Position numbers and translations under genes: made by a program. Source: an uncultured Bacteroidota bacterium (GTDB taxonomy: Bacteria; Bacteroidota; Bacteroidia; Flavobacteriales; Flavobacteriaceae). Taken from it: a DNA stretch of 64,000 nucleotides. Positions 44,761 to 55,264 of this stretch are shown here, piece by piece. Location of the stretch: the NCBI GenBank assembly GCA_902614065.1, contig CACMJT010000008.1, positions 1 to 64,000 of the forward strand, in the 5' to 3' direction. How positions within the stretch are numbered: position 1 is the stretch's first letter; each line of letters opens with the position of its first letter. Below the pieces are notes generated by a model. That model did no database searches, had not been told where the DNA came from, and saw only the letters and a program-made list of their open reading frames with translations.

Positions 44761-45588
44761 ATGTCTATAATTACCCTTTTGTCGGACTATGGAACTAGAG
44801 GTTCTAAAATAGCAAAAGCCAAAGGATTATTGCTTAGTGAATTATCCACAACGTCAATTATTGACATTAGCCATGAAATTTCTCCTTTTAATATCGTTGA
44901 AGCTGCATACATAATGAAAAGATCATATTCAAATTTTCCACGAAATACCATACATATTATTGATGTTGATGCTCAACACAATCCCGAACAATCTTTAGTC
45001 GTATCACATTTTGATAACCATTATTTTATAACCGCTGATAATGGCTTCATTTCTTTGTTATCAAACGAAATAAAACCAGAAAAAAATATTGAAATTACAT
45101 TCAATAAAGATGTAAGTTTTTCATCTATTCGAACATTCGTTAAAGCTGCTGCTCATATAAAAAGAGGAGGTAATATCAACTTGCTAGGAAAGGAAATAAT
45201 AAAATTGAAGGAATTCACTCATTTGAATATTAAAACTCACTCTAATGACACAATTGTAGGGCACGTAATATATGTAGATAACTATGGAAATGTTATTTCA
45301 AATATTACCAAAGATTTTTTTATAAAATTCTCGAATGGTAGAAGTTTTGAAATAAATGCTAAAAACATAAAGTTTAATAAAATTTATGACTCATTTAATG
45401 ATGCAATTAATTACGGAATAAAAAAAGAATACAGGGAAGAAGATGGAAAAAAAATCGCGCTATTCAACTCCTCTGGAAACTTAACTCTATGTATATATAA
45501 AAGTGACCCAAAAATCAGTGGGGGTGCAGGTAGTTTATTTGGGTTGGCCTATGGGGATAGTATTTCTGTAAAGTTTATAAGTTCCTAG
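44761..45588 (+). CDS. SAM hydroxide adenosyltransferase (DUF62) family, divergent
   Basis: The 275-residue protein has the DUF62 layout, with 'ITLLSDYGTRGSKIAKAKGLLL', 'IIDISHEISPFNIVEAAYIM' and 'FITADNGFISLL'. Members split SAM to adenosine and methionine. The family's usual VDPGVG-x-x-R stretch is 'VDAQHNPEQS' here, and FHGRD reads 'FSSIRT', so the Asp is kept but the Arg and His usually listed as catalytic are not seen. It may be inactive or a Bacteroidota variant. Confidence 0.85.
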   Translation: MSIITLLSDYGTRGSKIAKAKGLLLSELSTTSIIDISHEISPFNIVEAAYIMKRSYSNFPRNTIHIIDVDAQHNPEQSLVVSHFDNHYFITADNGFISLLSNEIKPEKNIEITFNKDVSFSSIRTFVKAAAHIKRGGNINLLGKEIIKLKEFTHLNIKTHSNDTIVGHVIYVDNYGNVISNITKDFFIKFSNGRSFEINAKNIKFNKIYDSFNDAINYGIKKEYREEDGKKIALFNSSGNLTLCIYKSDPKISGGAGSLFGLAYGDSISVKFISS

Positions 45589-45646
45589 AATTTTATTAAA
45601 ATTAATTTCATTATAAAAGTCTTTTACAATATATTTATTTTACAAT

Positions 45647-46762
45647 ATGAAGTTTATAATTTCCTCTGAAAGTTTACTAAAAAATTTACAAGTTTTAGGT
45701 TCAATATTAAACAACAACAACACCCTACCCATTCTTGATTGTTTTTTATTTGAAATAGAAAATAAAGATCTTTTTATAACCTCTTCAGATCTAGAAACAT
45801 CATTGACATCAAATATTTCAATAGAATCGTCAATTAAATCGAATATTGCAATTCCAGCAAAACTGTTAATTGATATAATCAGATCTTTACCAGATCAACC
45901 ACTCACATTTTCTATTTTGGAAAACAATATTCTTGAAATAAATTCCACTAACGGTCAATATTCGTTATCATATTATGATGGTTCTGACTATCCGAAACCA
46001 CTAAATGTTGAGGAAGCATCTACGATAAGTTTTGAATCAGCGACTCTTTTAAAGATCATAAACTCAACAATCTTTGCCTCAGGTAACGACGATCTCAGAC
46101 CTGTTATGTCAGGCGTTTTTTTTCAAATCAGTTCTGATTCATCTTGTTTTGTAGCTACTGATGCACACAAATTGGTAAAATATGAGAGGAAAGATGTGAA
46201 ATCAGATCAATCAATAGAGTTTATAGTACCAAATAAGCCATTGAACATTCTTAAAAATATTCTTCAAGATCAACAGTCAAAAACCAATGTTTTATATAAT
46301 AAAACTAACGCAATATTTAACTTTTCAAATTTTAAATTAGTTTGTAGACTAATTGATGGAAAATACCCAAATTATGATGCTGTAATTCCAAAAGAAAACC
46401 CAAATGTTCTTGAAATTGACAGGAATCAGTTTTTACAGGCAGCAAAAAGGTCCTCAATTTTTTCTAGTAAATCAACTAATCAGGTTAAACTTGATATAAA
46501 AGGCAATAAACTAGTGATCAAAGCCGAGGATATAGATTTTAATAACAAATCTGAGGAAACACTTGATTGCAATTATAACGGATCAGATATTTCTATTGGC
46601 TTTAATTCTAAATTTATTGTGGAAATGCTTTCAAATCTAAGCTCAGATTCAATAAAACTTGAACTTTCATCACCAAGCAGAGCTGGAATAATTTCACCAA
46701 GCATAAGTAATGATGATAATGAAGATATCATAATGCTGGTAATGCCAATAATGCTTAATTAG
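45647..46762 (+). CDS. dnaN: DNA polymerase III sliding clamp (beta subunit)
   Basis: The 371-residue processivity clamp has three DnaN domains. Visible marks include 'LLKNLQVLGSILNNNNTLPILDCFLF', 'IAIPAKLLIDIIRSLPD', 'FASGNDDLRPVMSGVFF', 'FVATDAHKLVKY', 'RLIDGKYPNYDAVIPK' and the C-terminal 'IIMLVMPIML' in blocks. It encircles DNA and is loaded by the holA-containing complex. It is not adjacent to dnaA here. Confidence 0.96.
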   Translation: MKFIISSESLLKNLQVLGSILNNNNTLPILDCFLFEIENKDLFITSSDLETSLTSNISIESSIKSNIAIPAKLLIDIIRSLPDQPLTFSILENNILEINSTNGQYSLSYYDGSDYPKPLNVEEASTISFESATLLKIINSTIFASGNDDLRPVMSGVFFQISSDSSCFVATDAHKLVKYERKDVKSDQSIEFIVPNKPLNILKNILQDQQSKTNVLYNKTNAIFNFSNFKLVCRLIDGKYPNYDAVIPKENPNVLEIDRNQFLQAAKRSSIFSSKSTNQVKLDIKGNKLVIKAEDIDFNNKSEETLDCNYNGSDISIGFNSKFIVEMLSNLSSDSIKLELSSPSRAGIISPSISNDDNEDIIMLVMPIMLN

Positions 46763-46768
46763 AACTTA

Positions 46769-48352
46769 TTATAAATAATAATCCGTTCTTACAAAATTTG
46801 ATTCCTTATTGTCAATTAATTTTCTGAGAATCTCTTTATTAACCTCATTGTCTTTTGAGGCTACAAAGGTTCTAATTGAAAAAGATCTAAGTGCATCATG
46901 AACACTTAAAGTTGCAACAGCAGAGTCTTTTCTGCCAGTGAAAGGGAATACATCTGGCCCCCTTTGACAGGAACTATTAAGATTAACCCTACAAACCAAG
47001 TTTACCATTGAGTCAATCAATGGACCCAATTTTTTTTCAGATTTCCCAAATAAACTGACCTGTTGACCGTAATTCGAACCTGCCATAAAAGAAATAGGAA
47101 CATCAATTTTATCGAATGATATAACAGGGATAACTGGACCAAATTGTTCTTCTTTGTAAACTCTCATTTCTTCATTAGCGGGGTATAAAACAGCAGGAAA
47201 AACAAAATTATTGGTTACCTCTCCTCCCCTTTTGTTTAGAACTTTCGCTCCTTTTTTCTTAGCATCTTCAATCAAATCAATAATATACTTAGGTTTATGA
47301 GGCTCCGGTAAAGGGGTTAACAATGTGTTTTCCCAAGGTAAGCCTAGTTTTAAATCATCTATTTTTTTACAAAATTGATTTAAAAATTTTTCTTTTATTT
47401 TTTCATGAACATAAATAATTTTAAGTGCAGTACATCTTTGACCATTAAATGATAAGGCCCCATTTATACACTCATTTACTGATAAGTCTAAATCAGCATC
47501 GTCCAATATAATAGCAGGATTTTTAGCCTCTAAACCTAAAACCAATCTTAATCTATTTTTTTGTGGGTGTAAATCTTGTAGAGATATAGCAGAGCTACTG
47601 TGCCCAATAAGGGCAAGTACATTTATCTTTCCTGTTTTCATTATTGGAGAAGCTATTTCTCTTCCTCTTCCAAAAACAATATTTACAACTCCAGGCGGAA
47701 ATGATTGTTGAAAAGCATCTAACAGCGGAGCAATTAATAATACACCATGTTTTGCAGGTTTAAATATTGCTGTATTTCCCATTATGATAGCAGGAATAAG
47801 AAGTGCAAAAGTTTCATTAAGTGGATAATTATATGGACCAAGACATAATACAACTCCAAGTGGACCTCTCCTTATTAAAGCTCTTACACCAGAATTGTTC
47901 TGAAATATTGCTCCATCTCTATCTATTTTTTTATACTCTTTAATTGTTTCATTGATGTAATCAACAGTTCTATCAAACTCTTTTTGGGAATCATTTAAAT
48001 TTTTTCCAATCTCCCACATTAATAATTTAACAACCTCATCTCTTTGAAGTTTCATTAAATCAACAAATTTTTGCATACAATTAATTCTTTCATAAACTTT
48101 CATTGTGGGCCATTTACCTGTACCATTTTTATATGCCTTGTCAGCGGCATCTAAAGCTTTTAAGGCATAATTTTCATCCATTTTTGGAGTATAACCAATT
48201 AATTTATGTGGGATATTTTTTTTGTCTGAAAATATGGTTGAGTGTACTTCACTGTAATCACCTTTCCAATCATCAATTATACCATCTATTAGATATGTTT
48301 TGTGATTGATTGGTTCTTTGATATCGAACTTTTTAGGTATCGAATTTCCCAT
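46769..48352 (-). CDS. gapN: NADP-dependent, non-phosphorylating glyceraldehyde-3-phosphate dehydrogenase-like
   Basis: The 527-residue protein is an aldehyde dehydrogenase of the GapN group. It has '[32 protein letters not shown]', split in conserved blocks, the Glu in '[14 protein letters not shown]' and the catalytic Cys in '[14 protein letters not shown]'. It likely oxidises glyceraldehyde 3-phosphate to 3-phosphoglycerate while making NADPH. Another aldehyde as substrate cannot be excluded. It lies 61 bp downstream of ilvC on the same strand. Confidence 0.87.
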   Translation of the reverse strand: MGNSIPKKFDIKEPINHKTYLIDGIIDDWKGDYSEVHSTIFSDKKNIPHKLIGYTPKMDENYALKALDAADKAYKNGTGKWPTMKVYERINCMQKFVDLMKLQRDEVVKLLMWEIGKNLNDSQKEFDRTVDYINETIKEYKKIDRDGAIFQNNSGVRALIRRGPLGVVLCLGPYNYPLNETFALLIPAIIMGNTAIFKPAKHGVLLIAPLLDAFQQSFPPGVVNIVFGRGREIASPIMKTGKINVLALIGHSSSAISLQDLHPQKNRLRLVLGLEAKNPAIILDDADLDLSVNECINGALSFNGQRCTALKIIYVHEKIKEKFLNQFCKKIDDLKLGLPWENTLLTPLPEPHKPKYIIDLIEDAKKKGAKVLNKRGGEVTNNFVFPAVLYPANEEMRVYKEEQFGPVIPVISFDKIDVPISFMAGSNYGQQVSLFGKSEKKLGPLIDSMVNLVCRVNLNSSCQRGPDVFPFTGRKDSAVATLSVHDALRSFSIRTFVASKDNEVNKEILRKLIDNKESNFVRTDYYL

Positions 48353-48413
48353 TTTAGTTGTTTTGTTTAAAGAATCAAGAATAATGCCAGTTATTTGATA
48401 TAATTTACTAATA

Positions 48414-49877
48414 CTAAACGAGTTTCTTCATGTTTTTCATGTTATTACGTAGTATTTTACCAATTTTTTCGATTGGATGGTTCTTTGTTGATCTGTCATA
48501 TAGATCCAATTCTTTTTTATCAAATGGAGCTGAGTTTTTTGATCCAATATGGTTATTTTCAATTTCTCTCATAAATTCTGTTAGTAAAGGAATACATGAA
48601 TTGTTAAATAAATAACAACCATATTCAGCAGTATCTGAGATAATTCTATTCATTTCATAAAGTTTCTTTCTTGATACAAGGTTTGCAATTAGAGGAAGTT
48701 CATGTAATGATTCGTAATATGCTGATTCATCAATAATACCATTTTTAACCATTGTCTCAAATGCTAATTCAACACCAGATTTAACAAAAGAAATCATTAG
48801 AATTCCTTTATCAAAATATTCCTGATTTGAAATATTCATTGTACCAGCAGTATTTAATTCAAATTTTGTTTTACCTGTTTCTTCTCTCCAATTCAAAAGC
48901 TTAATGTCATTATTTTCCCAGTCATTCATCATATCATCTGAAAAACTTCCATCGAGTATATTTGACATATGTTTATTAAACAATGGAGTCATTATTTTTT
49001 TAAGTTTTTCTGACAGTTTGTGAGCAACATTTCTGGATGAATCATCTAATCTATTCATCATCCCAGTAATACCATTGTGTTTAAGTTCCTCAGTTATTGT
49101 TTCCCAACCATTTTGAATTAACTTGACACTGAAATCTGATTTGTATCCTAACTCAATCATTTTGTTATAAATTAAAATTGAGCCAGATTGTAATACACCA
49201 CACAAAATGGTTTGCTCACCCATCAGGTCAGATTTTACCTCAGCAACAAATGATGATTCCAAAACGCCAGCTTTGTGACCACCTGTTGCAACTGTATATG
49301 CTTTAGCTATATCTAAACCAATACGTTGTGGATCATTTTCAGGGTGAACAGCAATCAATGTTGGAACACCAAAACCTCTCATAAATTCCTCTCTAACCTC
49401 AGTTCCAGGACATTTAGGTGCAACCATTATTACAGTTATATCTTTTCTTACAGAAATCCCCTCTTCAACAATATTAAAACCATGAGAATAAGACAAAATT
49501 GAATTTCTTTTCATTAACGGCATAGCCGATTTGACAACTTGAGTATGATTTTTATCAGGGGTTAAATTTATAACCAGGTCTGCATCAGGAATAAGTTTCT
49601 CATACGTGTCAACAATAAAATTATTTTTAATTGCATTTTTGTATGAAATGGATTGATTTTTAATAGAGGATTGTCTCAAGGCAAAAGAAATATCAAGTCC
49701 TGAATCTCTCATGTTCAAACCTTGGTTTAAGCCCTGAGCACCACAACCAATTATTACAATCTTTTTATAGAGTAAAGCATTTACACCATCGGAAAATTCC
49801 GTCTCTTTCATAAATCTACATTTTGCTAATTGCTCCTTTTTTTCTAATTCACTTAAATTATTATAATAATTATTCAT
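48414..49877 (-). CDS. ilvC: Ketol-acid reductoisomerase, class II
   Basis: The 487-residue length and '[32 protein letters not shown]' split in blocks mark the long class II form of IlvC. It uses NADPH to convert acetohydroxy acids to dihydroxy acids in Ile and Val synthesis. The N-terminal Rossmann motif is '[22 protein letters not shown]', and '[14 protein letters not shown]' contains metal ligands. It begins 2 bp after ilvN. Confidence 0.96.
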   Translation of the reverse strand: MNNYYNNLSELEKKEQLAKCRFMKETEFSDGVNALLYKKIVIIGCGAQGLNQGLNMRDSGLDISFALRQSSIKNQSISYKNAIKNNFIVDTYEKLIPDADLVINLTPDKNHTQVVKSAMPLMKRNSILSYSHGFNIVEEGISVRKDITVIMVAPKCPGTEVREEFMRGFGVPTLIAVHPENDPQRIGLDIAKAYTVATGGHKAGVLESSFVAEVKSDLMGEQTILCGVLQSGSILIYNKMIELGYKSDFSVKLIQNGWETITEELKHNGITGMMNRLDDSSRNVAHKLSEKLKKIMTPLFNKHMSNILDGSFSDDMMNDWENNDIKLLNWREETGKTKFELNTAGTMNISNQEYFDKGILMISFVKSGVELAFETMVKNGIIDESAYYESLHELPLIANLVSRKKLYEMNRIISDTAEYGCYLFNNSCIPLLTEFMREIENNHIGSKNSAPFDKKELDLYDRSTKNHPIEKIGKILRNNMKNMKKLV

Positions 49878-49879
49878 TA

Positions 49880-50398
49880 CTATTTACTGTTTAAAATTCT
49901 ACTAATGTCCATAGACTTCTTACTTACTGATATTCTTCCTGATCTCACAAATTGTAACAATCCGTAGGGCTTTAATTTTTGATATAAATCTTCTGTTTCT
50001 AGTCTCCACCCTGTTTTTTCGATTACAAAATAATCAGGTTTTACAGTTACAATATTTGCTCTGCTATCTTTTATCATATTTTGAATTTGCTTTTCCTCAA
50101 ATAGTGAACTTGATTTTACTTTGTATAGTGCTGTTTCCAAAAATATAGTTTGTTTATCTGTGTGGTAAAAAACTGAAATAACTTCAATTTGTTTTTCTAT
50201 TTGCTTAACAACTTTTACAACTTGTTCTTTACTAATATTTACTACAATTACAAATCTAAAAATATCAGGGATTTCAGACTCTGATGATGTTATACTTACA
50301 ATATTAATATGCCTTTTCAAAAAAATAGCCGAGACTCTATTGAGCAATCCTACATTATTTTCAGTATAGATCGAAATTGTGTATGTTGTTTTTTTCAT
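49880..50398 (-). CDS. ilvN: Acetolactate synthase small (regulatory) subunit
   Basis: The 172-residue protein has an N-terminal ACT domain ('[31 protein letters not shown]', 'RFVIVVN') and a C-terminal IlvH-type domain. It mediates valine feedback on IlvB. It abuts ilvB with no gap and is 2 bp from ilvC. Confidence 0.94.
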   Translation of the reverse strand: MKKTTYTISIYTENNVGLLNRVSAIFLKRHINIVSITSSESEIPDIFRFVIVVNISKEQVVKVVKQIEKQIEVISVFYHTDKQTIFLETALYKVKSSSLFEEKQIQNMIKDSRANIVTVKPDYFVIEKTGWRLETEDLYQKLKPYGLLQFVRSGRISVSKKSMDISRILNSK

Positions 50399-52090
50399 TT
50401 ATTCTAGTCTAATATCGGATACTGATGAGCCTGAGGGAATCATTGGAAAAACATTCTCTTCTTTTTCAACACACACTTCCAAGAGATAAGGTCCATCATG
50501 AGATAGCATTTGCTTTATTGATGAATTAAGTTCTTTTCTGTGTGATACTCGTTTTGATTCAATAAAATATCCTTTGGCTATAGTTACAAAATCAGGATTA
50601 GTCATTTCCGTTGATGCATACCGCTTATCAAAAAATAATTGTTGCCATTGTCTTACCATTCCAAGGTATTCATTATTTAAAATAACAATTTTTACAGAAT
50701 ATGAGGTTTGAAAAATCGTTCCAAGTTCTTGAATGGTCATTTGAAATCCTCCATCACCAATCACAGCAATAACCTCTCTTCCAGGATCTCCAATTTTTGC
50801 GCCAAGTGCTGCAGGAAGTGCAAAACCCATTGTGCCTAGTCCACCAGATGTAATGTTAGATTTAGATTTGTTAAAGTTCATATATCTACATGCAATCATT
50901 TGGTGTTGACCGACATCTGTCACTAGAATAGAATTACCTTCAGTGTTTTCATTGATTGACTTAATAACTTCTGCCATACTTAAACCTCCGCTTTGCTTAT
51001 TATATTCTTTATCAATAACCTTATCAAACTCAATTTTGTTTAATTCTCTGAACTTACGTACCCATGAGTTATGACTACTTTTATTTACATGTGGTAAAAT
51101 TTCTTTTAGCGTCTGCTTTACATCCCCAATAACAGCAATGTCAACTTTAACATTTTTATCAACCTCTGCGGGGTCAATTTCAAAATGAATAATTTGAGCT
51201 TGTTTTGCATATGTTTTTAAATCTCCAGTGACTCTATCATCAAATCTCATCCCAATTGCAATCAATAGATCACAATCGTTGGTTAGAACATTTGGACCAT
51301 AATTTCCATGCATACCAACCATTCCAACATTAAGTTTATGATTCGTAGAAATTGCCGAGACACCAAGAATTGTCCATGCTGCAGGTATTCCAGTTTTTTC
51401 AACAAAATCTTTAAATTCAGACTCTGCATTTCCCAGTATTACACCTTGACCCCAAACAATAAGAGGTTTTTTTGACTCATTAATTAATTTTCCAGCATCA
51501 GAAATTGTAGATTTATTAATAGGAGGTATTGGTGAGTAACTGCGAATATTTTCACATTTTTTATACTCAAAATTTTCAATCATATCAAATTGTGCATCTT
51601 TAGTAATATCTATCAAAACTGGTCCAGGTCTTCCCGTTCTAGCTATAAAGAAAGCTTTTGATATAATCTCACTTATTTCAGATGCTTTTGTAATCTGGTA
51701 GTTCCATTTTGTAACAGGTGTTGATATACCTATAATATCAGTTTCTTGAAATGCATCAGAACCGAGCAGATAAGATGCAACTTGTCCTGTTATGCATACC
51801 ATTGGAGTTGAATCAATTTGAGCATCTGCAATTCCAGTAACTAAATTTGTTGCACCAGGACCAGATGTTGCTATGGCAACACCAACCTTTCCAGAGGACC
51901 TGGCATAACCCTGAGCTGCATGTGTTGCACCTTGTTCATGTCTGACAAGAATATGATTTATATCTTTTTGAAATTTATAAAGCTCGTCATATACAGGCAT
52001 TATTGCGCCCCCCGGATATCCAAATAAAACGTCAACATCCTCGGATATTAAACATCTAATAATTGCTTCTGCACCTGAAATTTTTTTCAT
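50399..52090 (-). CDS. ilvB: Acetolactate synthase large (catalytic) subunit
   Basis: The 563-residue thiamine-diphosphate enzyme makes acetolactate and acetohydroxybutyrate. It has 'DVLFGYPGGAIMPVYDEL', the catalytic Glu in 'VRHEQGATHAAQGYAR', and the ThDP motif 'VIGDGGFQMTIQELGTI'. ATG 52090 (MKKISGAEAI) is chosen, lying 1 bp after the ilvD stop; the longer TTG 52129 start would overlap ilvD and add a non-conserved 13-residue tail. Confidence 0.96.
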   Translation of the reverse strand: MKKISGAEAIIRCLISEDVDVLFGYPGGAIMPVYDELYKFQKDINHILVRHEQGATHAAQGYARSSGKVGVAIATSGPGATNLVTGIADAQIDSTPMVCITGQVASYLLGSDAFQETDIIGISTPVTKWNYQITKASEISEIISKAFFIARTGRPGPVLIDITKDAQFDMIENFEYKKCENIRSYSPIPPINKSTISDAGKLINESKKPLIVWGQGVILGNAESEFKDFVEKTGIPAAWTILGVSAISTNHKLNVGMVGMHGNYGPNVLTNDCDLLIAIGMRFDDRVTGDLKTYAKQAQIIHFEIDPAEVDKNVKVDIAVIGDVKQTLKEILPHVNKSSHNSWVRKFRELNKIEFDKVIDKEYNKQSGGLSMAEVIKSINENTEGNSILVTDVGQHQMIACRYMNFNKSKSNITSGGLGTMGFALPAALGAKIGDPGREVIAVIGDGGFQMTIQELGTIFQTSYSVKIVILNNEYLGMVRQWQQLFFDKRYASTEMTNPDFVTIAKGYFIESKRVSHRKELNSSIKQMLSHDGPYLLEVCVEKEENVFPMIPSGSSVSDIRLE

Positions 52091-52091
52091 A

Positions 52092-53762
52092 TTAATCAGT
52101 GATACATCCTTTAGATGCACTTGATACAAGTTTGGAGTATTTATACAAAATACCGGATTTATATTTTAATTCAGGTTTTATCCACTCTTTTTTTCTTGAA
52201 TCAAGTTCATTTTTATTCAATTTTACATTAATTTCATTTTTTATCGCGTCAATAACAATAATGTCACCGTCCTTAATAAATGCAATCATACCTCCCTCAG
52301 CAGCCTCAGGTGAAATATGTCCAACAACAAATCCATGAGTACCCCCTGAAAACCTACCGTCGGTAATTAATGCGACATCATTTCCAAGACCCGCACCCAT
52401 TATAGCTGATGTTGGTTTTAGCATTTCTGGCATACCTGGACCACCTTTTGGACCCTCATATCTTATAACTATAACATCTCCTTTTTTTATTTTTCCAATG
52501 GAAATTGCATCATTTGCATCATCTTCACAATCAAAAACCCTTGCTACACCTTCAAAAACAAAACCTTCTTTTCCGGTGATTTTTGCAACTGATCCATGAG
52601 AAGCAATATTTCCATATAAAATTCTAATATGACCTGATTCTTTTATTGGTTTTTCTAAAGGCATTATGATATCTTGGTTCGAATCAAATTTTGAAACATC
52701 CTTGAGATTTTGAGCTATTGTTTTTCCAGTTACTGTTAAACAATCTCCATTTAACATATTATTATCCAACATGAACTTTAACACAGCTGGTACACCACCA
52801 ATATCATGTAAATCTTCCATAAGATATTTTCCGCTTGGCTTTAAGTTTCCAAGAAATGGTGTTTCGTTAGATATCTTTTGAAAATCATCAATTCCGAAGT
52901 CAATATTTGCTGTTTTGCAGATTGCTAAAATATGTAATACGGCATTTGTTGATCCTCCCAAAACAGTTATTAATCTTACAGCATTTTCAATTGATTTTTT
53001 AGTAATTATATCACTGGGCTTTATATCATTTCTAATTAAATTTAAGATTGAGCTTGCAATTATCTTCTTTTCATTTGATTTATCCTTACTAACTGCTGGA
53101 TTTGATGAGTTATACGGCAGTGACATTCCCATAGCCTCAATTGCAGATGACATGGTATTAGCAGTATACATTCCTCCACAAGCTCCTGGGCCTGGACAGG
53201 CATTGCTTATTATATTTTCATAATCTAAATCTGATATTTTACCTGATACTTTTTCTCCCCAAGCCTCAAAGGCAGATACCACATCCAATTTTTTACCTTT
53301 GTAACAACCGGGAGATATTGTGCCTCCATAAACCAAAATTGAAGGTCTATTTAGCCTAATCATAGCCATCAAGGCACCTGGCATATTTTTATCACAACCT
53401 ACAACTGTAATTAAAGAGTCATATGACATACCATTAACAACGGATTCAATTGAGTCTGCAATTATTTCTCTTGAGGGAAGTGAGTACTTCATTCCCGATG
53501 TTCCCATTGAAATACCATCACTAATACCAATCGTGTTGAAAATTAATGGAACAGCTTTCGCTTTATCTATTTCATTTTTTATTTGATAGGATAAATCATT
53601 GAGATGCATATTACATGGATTTCCTTCATAGCCTGTGCTGGCAATACCTACAAATGGTTTATCAAAATCTTCTTTTTTCAATCCGATAGCATGAAGCATA
53701 GCTTGAGCTGCTGGTTGAGACCCCTTTTTTGTAATTACTTTACTATACTTGTTAAGTTCCAT
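52092..53762 (-). CDS. ilvD: Dihydroxy-acid dehydratase
   Basis: The 556-residue Fe-S dehydratase makes 2-oxo acids from dihydroxy acids in Ile and Val synthesis. The cluster Cys are in '[10 protein letters not shown]', '[14 protein letters not shown]' and '[16 protein letters not shown]', and the C-terminal '[25 protein letters not shown]' is present in blocks. It is the first gene of ilvD-ilvB-ilvN-ilvC. A terminator-like hairpin stands directly upstream of its ATG. Confidence 0.96.
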   Translation of the reverse strand: MELNKYSKVITKKGSQPAAQAMLHAIGLKKEDFDKPFVGIASTGYEGNPCNMHLNDLSYQIKNEIDKAKAVPLIFNTIGISDGISMGTSGMKYSLPSREIIADSIESVVNGMSYDSLITVVGCDKNMPGALMAMIRLNRPSILVYGGTISPGCYKGKKLDVVSAFEAWGEKVSGKISDLDYENIISNACPGPGACGGMYTANTMSSAIEAMGMSLPYNSSNPAVSKDKSNEKKIIASSILNLIRNDIKPSDIITKKSIENAVRLITVLGGSTNAVLHILAICKTANIDFGIDDFQKISNETPFLGNLKPSGKYLMEDLHDIGGVPAVLKFMLDNNMLNGDCLTVTGKTIAQNLKDVSKFDSNQDIIMPLEKPIKESGHIRILYGNIASHGSVAKITGKEGFVFEGVARVFDCEDDANDAISIGKIKKGDVIVIRYEGPKGGPGMPEMLKPTSAIMGAGLGNDVALITDGRFSGGTHGFVVGHISPEAAEGGMIAFIKDGDIIVIDAIKNEINVKLNKNELDSRKKEWIKPELKYKSGILYKYSKLVSSASKGCITD

Positions 53763-53818
53763 TTGCTAAAAAAAAACTCCATATAAATGGAGCATGTAGT
53801 AAATATAGTATTTATCAT
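53735..53818 (-). CDS. Possible small upstream ORF in the ilv leader
   Basis: A 27-codon ORF starts at ATG 53818, spans the hairpin at 53777-53792 and overlaps the ilvD start out of frame, ending at TAA 53735. The peptide begins [17 protein letters not shown] and has four Ile codons, but no cluster of Ile, Leu or Val as in classical attenuators. It may be a chance ORF. Confidence 0.15.
   Translation of the reverse strand: MINTIFTTCSIYMEFFFSKWNLTSIVK
53768..53792 (-). promoter_or_regulatory. Terminator-like hairpin in the ilvD leader (candidate attenuator)
   Basis: On the minus strand CTCCAT-TTAT-ATGGAG (stem 6 bp, 53792-53777) is followed by nine T (53776-53768), then 5 nt before the ilvD ATG. 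The position inside the leader, with no minus-strand gene upstream, suggests conditional termination of the branched-chain amino acid operon. A preceding ATAAAT could pair with ATTTAT across the stem and loop as an antiterminator. The stem is weak, so this is a candidate only. Confidence 0.4.
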
Positions 53819-53841
53819 ATAAAAAGTAGAAATTATCTTAT

Positions 53842-53866
53842 TATATTGATTAATTAATTCAATATA
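53842..53866. repeat. 25-bp interrupted palindrome before the ALDH gene
   Basis: The arms TATATTGA (53842-53849) and TCAATATA (53859-53866) are exact reverse complements around a 9-bp AT centre. The repeat ends directly before the ATG at 53867, so a bound protein would block translation-region or promoter access. It is a candidate operator. Confidence 0.4.
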
Positions 53867-55264
53867 ATGACTAAAAATAAGATTTGTCAAAATATTTTTA
53901 ATATTCAAAGGCAATTTTTTGAATCGAAGAAAACGATTAATCCAAAAAAAAGAATTGAGTCTTTAAAGAAATTAAAGAGTGTTATTTCAAAAAATGAAGA
54001 AAAAATAATAATTGCTTTAGAAATGGATCTGGGTAAAAGTTATGCAGAATCTTACATGTCTGAAATTGCAATTATATATAATGAATTAAATTATTTTATT
54101 AAAAACACCAAGAAATGGACAAAAAGAAAACGTGTTTCTTCCTCATTATTAAATTTTTTCTCCTCAGATTTTATTCTACCAACACCATACGGAGTTACAT
54201 TGAACATTTCCCCTTGGAATTATCCATTTCAACTATCAATATCTCCAATCATTGGTGCTGTATCCGCGGGAAATACAGTTGTTTTAAAACCATCTGAACA
54301 TTCGCCTAACACATCCAATATTCTAGAAAAAATAATTAATGAATCATTTGAAAGAGGACATGTAGATGTTATTAATGGAGGACCCGAAATTGGAAAATAC
54401 TTACTAAATCTAAAATGGGATTATATTTTTTTTACGGGAAGTACAGAGATTGGAAGAGTTGTTGCTTTAAAGGCAGCAAAAACACTAACTCCTGTTACAC
54501 TTGAGCTTGGTGGAAAAAATCCATGTATAATTGATAAAAACGTCTCAATTGAAATTGCATCAAAAAGAATAGTTTTTGGAAAATTTTTAAACTGTGGTCA
54601 GACATGTATTGCTCCAAATTTTTTAGCAATACATGAAAATATTAAAGAATTATTTATCAATTCCTTGGTAAGAAATATCAAATCAATCTATGGTAACAAT
54701 CCGAAAAACAGTCCTTTTTATTCAAATATTATTAGCGAATATCATGTAGATAGACTATCCAAACTACTAAATAACAGCAAAATCATTCATGGGGGGAAAT
54801 TTGAAAAAAGCACTAAATATTTTGAACCAACTATTGTTGAGGTTTCTTCAGCTCAAGATAAAATTTTAGATGATGAGATATTTGGACCAATACTTCCGAT
54901 AATGACATATGGATCTGATGATGAACTTGATAACATACTGCAAAGATCAAAAAATCCATTAGCGTTTTATGTATTTACCAATAATAAAAAATTTGGAAAA
55001 AAATTAATCAATAATTATTCATTCGGAGGAGGTGCGATTAATGATACGATTGGACAAATTGTAAATAAAAACCTTCCTTTCGGAGGAATTGGTAATTCAG
55101 GAATGGGAAAATATCATGGATACGAAACATTCAAAACTTTCAGTCATTTCAAACCATATATAATAAAATCTAATATTTTTGATCTAAAATTTAAATATAA
55201 ATTGAGTGAGAATTCTATAATTTTTAAGTTAACTAAAAAACTAATTAAATACATTTCAATTTAG
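53867..55264 (+). CDS. Class 3-like aldehyde dehydrogenase
   Basis: The 465-residue protein belongs to the ALDH3-type group, with 'ISPWNYPFQLSISPIIGAVSAGNTVVLKPSEHSPN' in blocks, 'FTGSTEIGRVVALKAAKTLTPVTLELGGKNPCI' with the catalytic Glu, and the catalytic Cys in 'FLNCGQTCIAPN'. It likely oxidises medium- or long-chain aldehydes to acids. The C-terminus ends with a basic hydrophobic tail that may bind membranes. Its stop TAG overlaps the GTG start of the nitroreductase gene. Confidence 0.93.
   Translation: MTKNKICQNIFNIQRQFFESKKTINPKKRIESLKKLKSVISKNEEKIIIALEMDLGKSYAESYMSEIAIIYNELNYFIKNTKKWTKRKRVSSSLLNFFSSDFILPTPYGVTLNISPWNYPFQLSISPIIGAVSAGNTVVLKPSEHSPNTSNILEKIINESFERGHVDVINGGPEIGKYLLNLKWDYIFFTGSTEIGRVVALKAAKTLTPVTLELGGKNPCIIDKNVSIEIASKRIVFGKFLNCGQTCIAPNFLAIHENIKELFINSLVRNIKSIYGNNPKNSPFYSNIISEYHVDRLSKLLNNSKIIHGGKFEKSTKYFEPTIVEVSSAQDKILDDEIFGPILPIMTYGSDDELDNILQRSKNPLAFYVFTNNKKFGKKLINNYSFGGGAINDTIGQIVNKNLPFGGIGNSGMGKYHGYETFKTFSHFKPYIIKSNIFDLKFKYKLSENSIIFKLTKKLIKYISI

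Noticed and set aside
52915-53223. 102-residue ORF on + strand
   Set aside because: It is the mirror of ilvD, a strongly conserved gene on the other strand, and has no family features.
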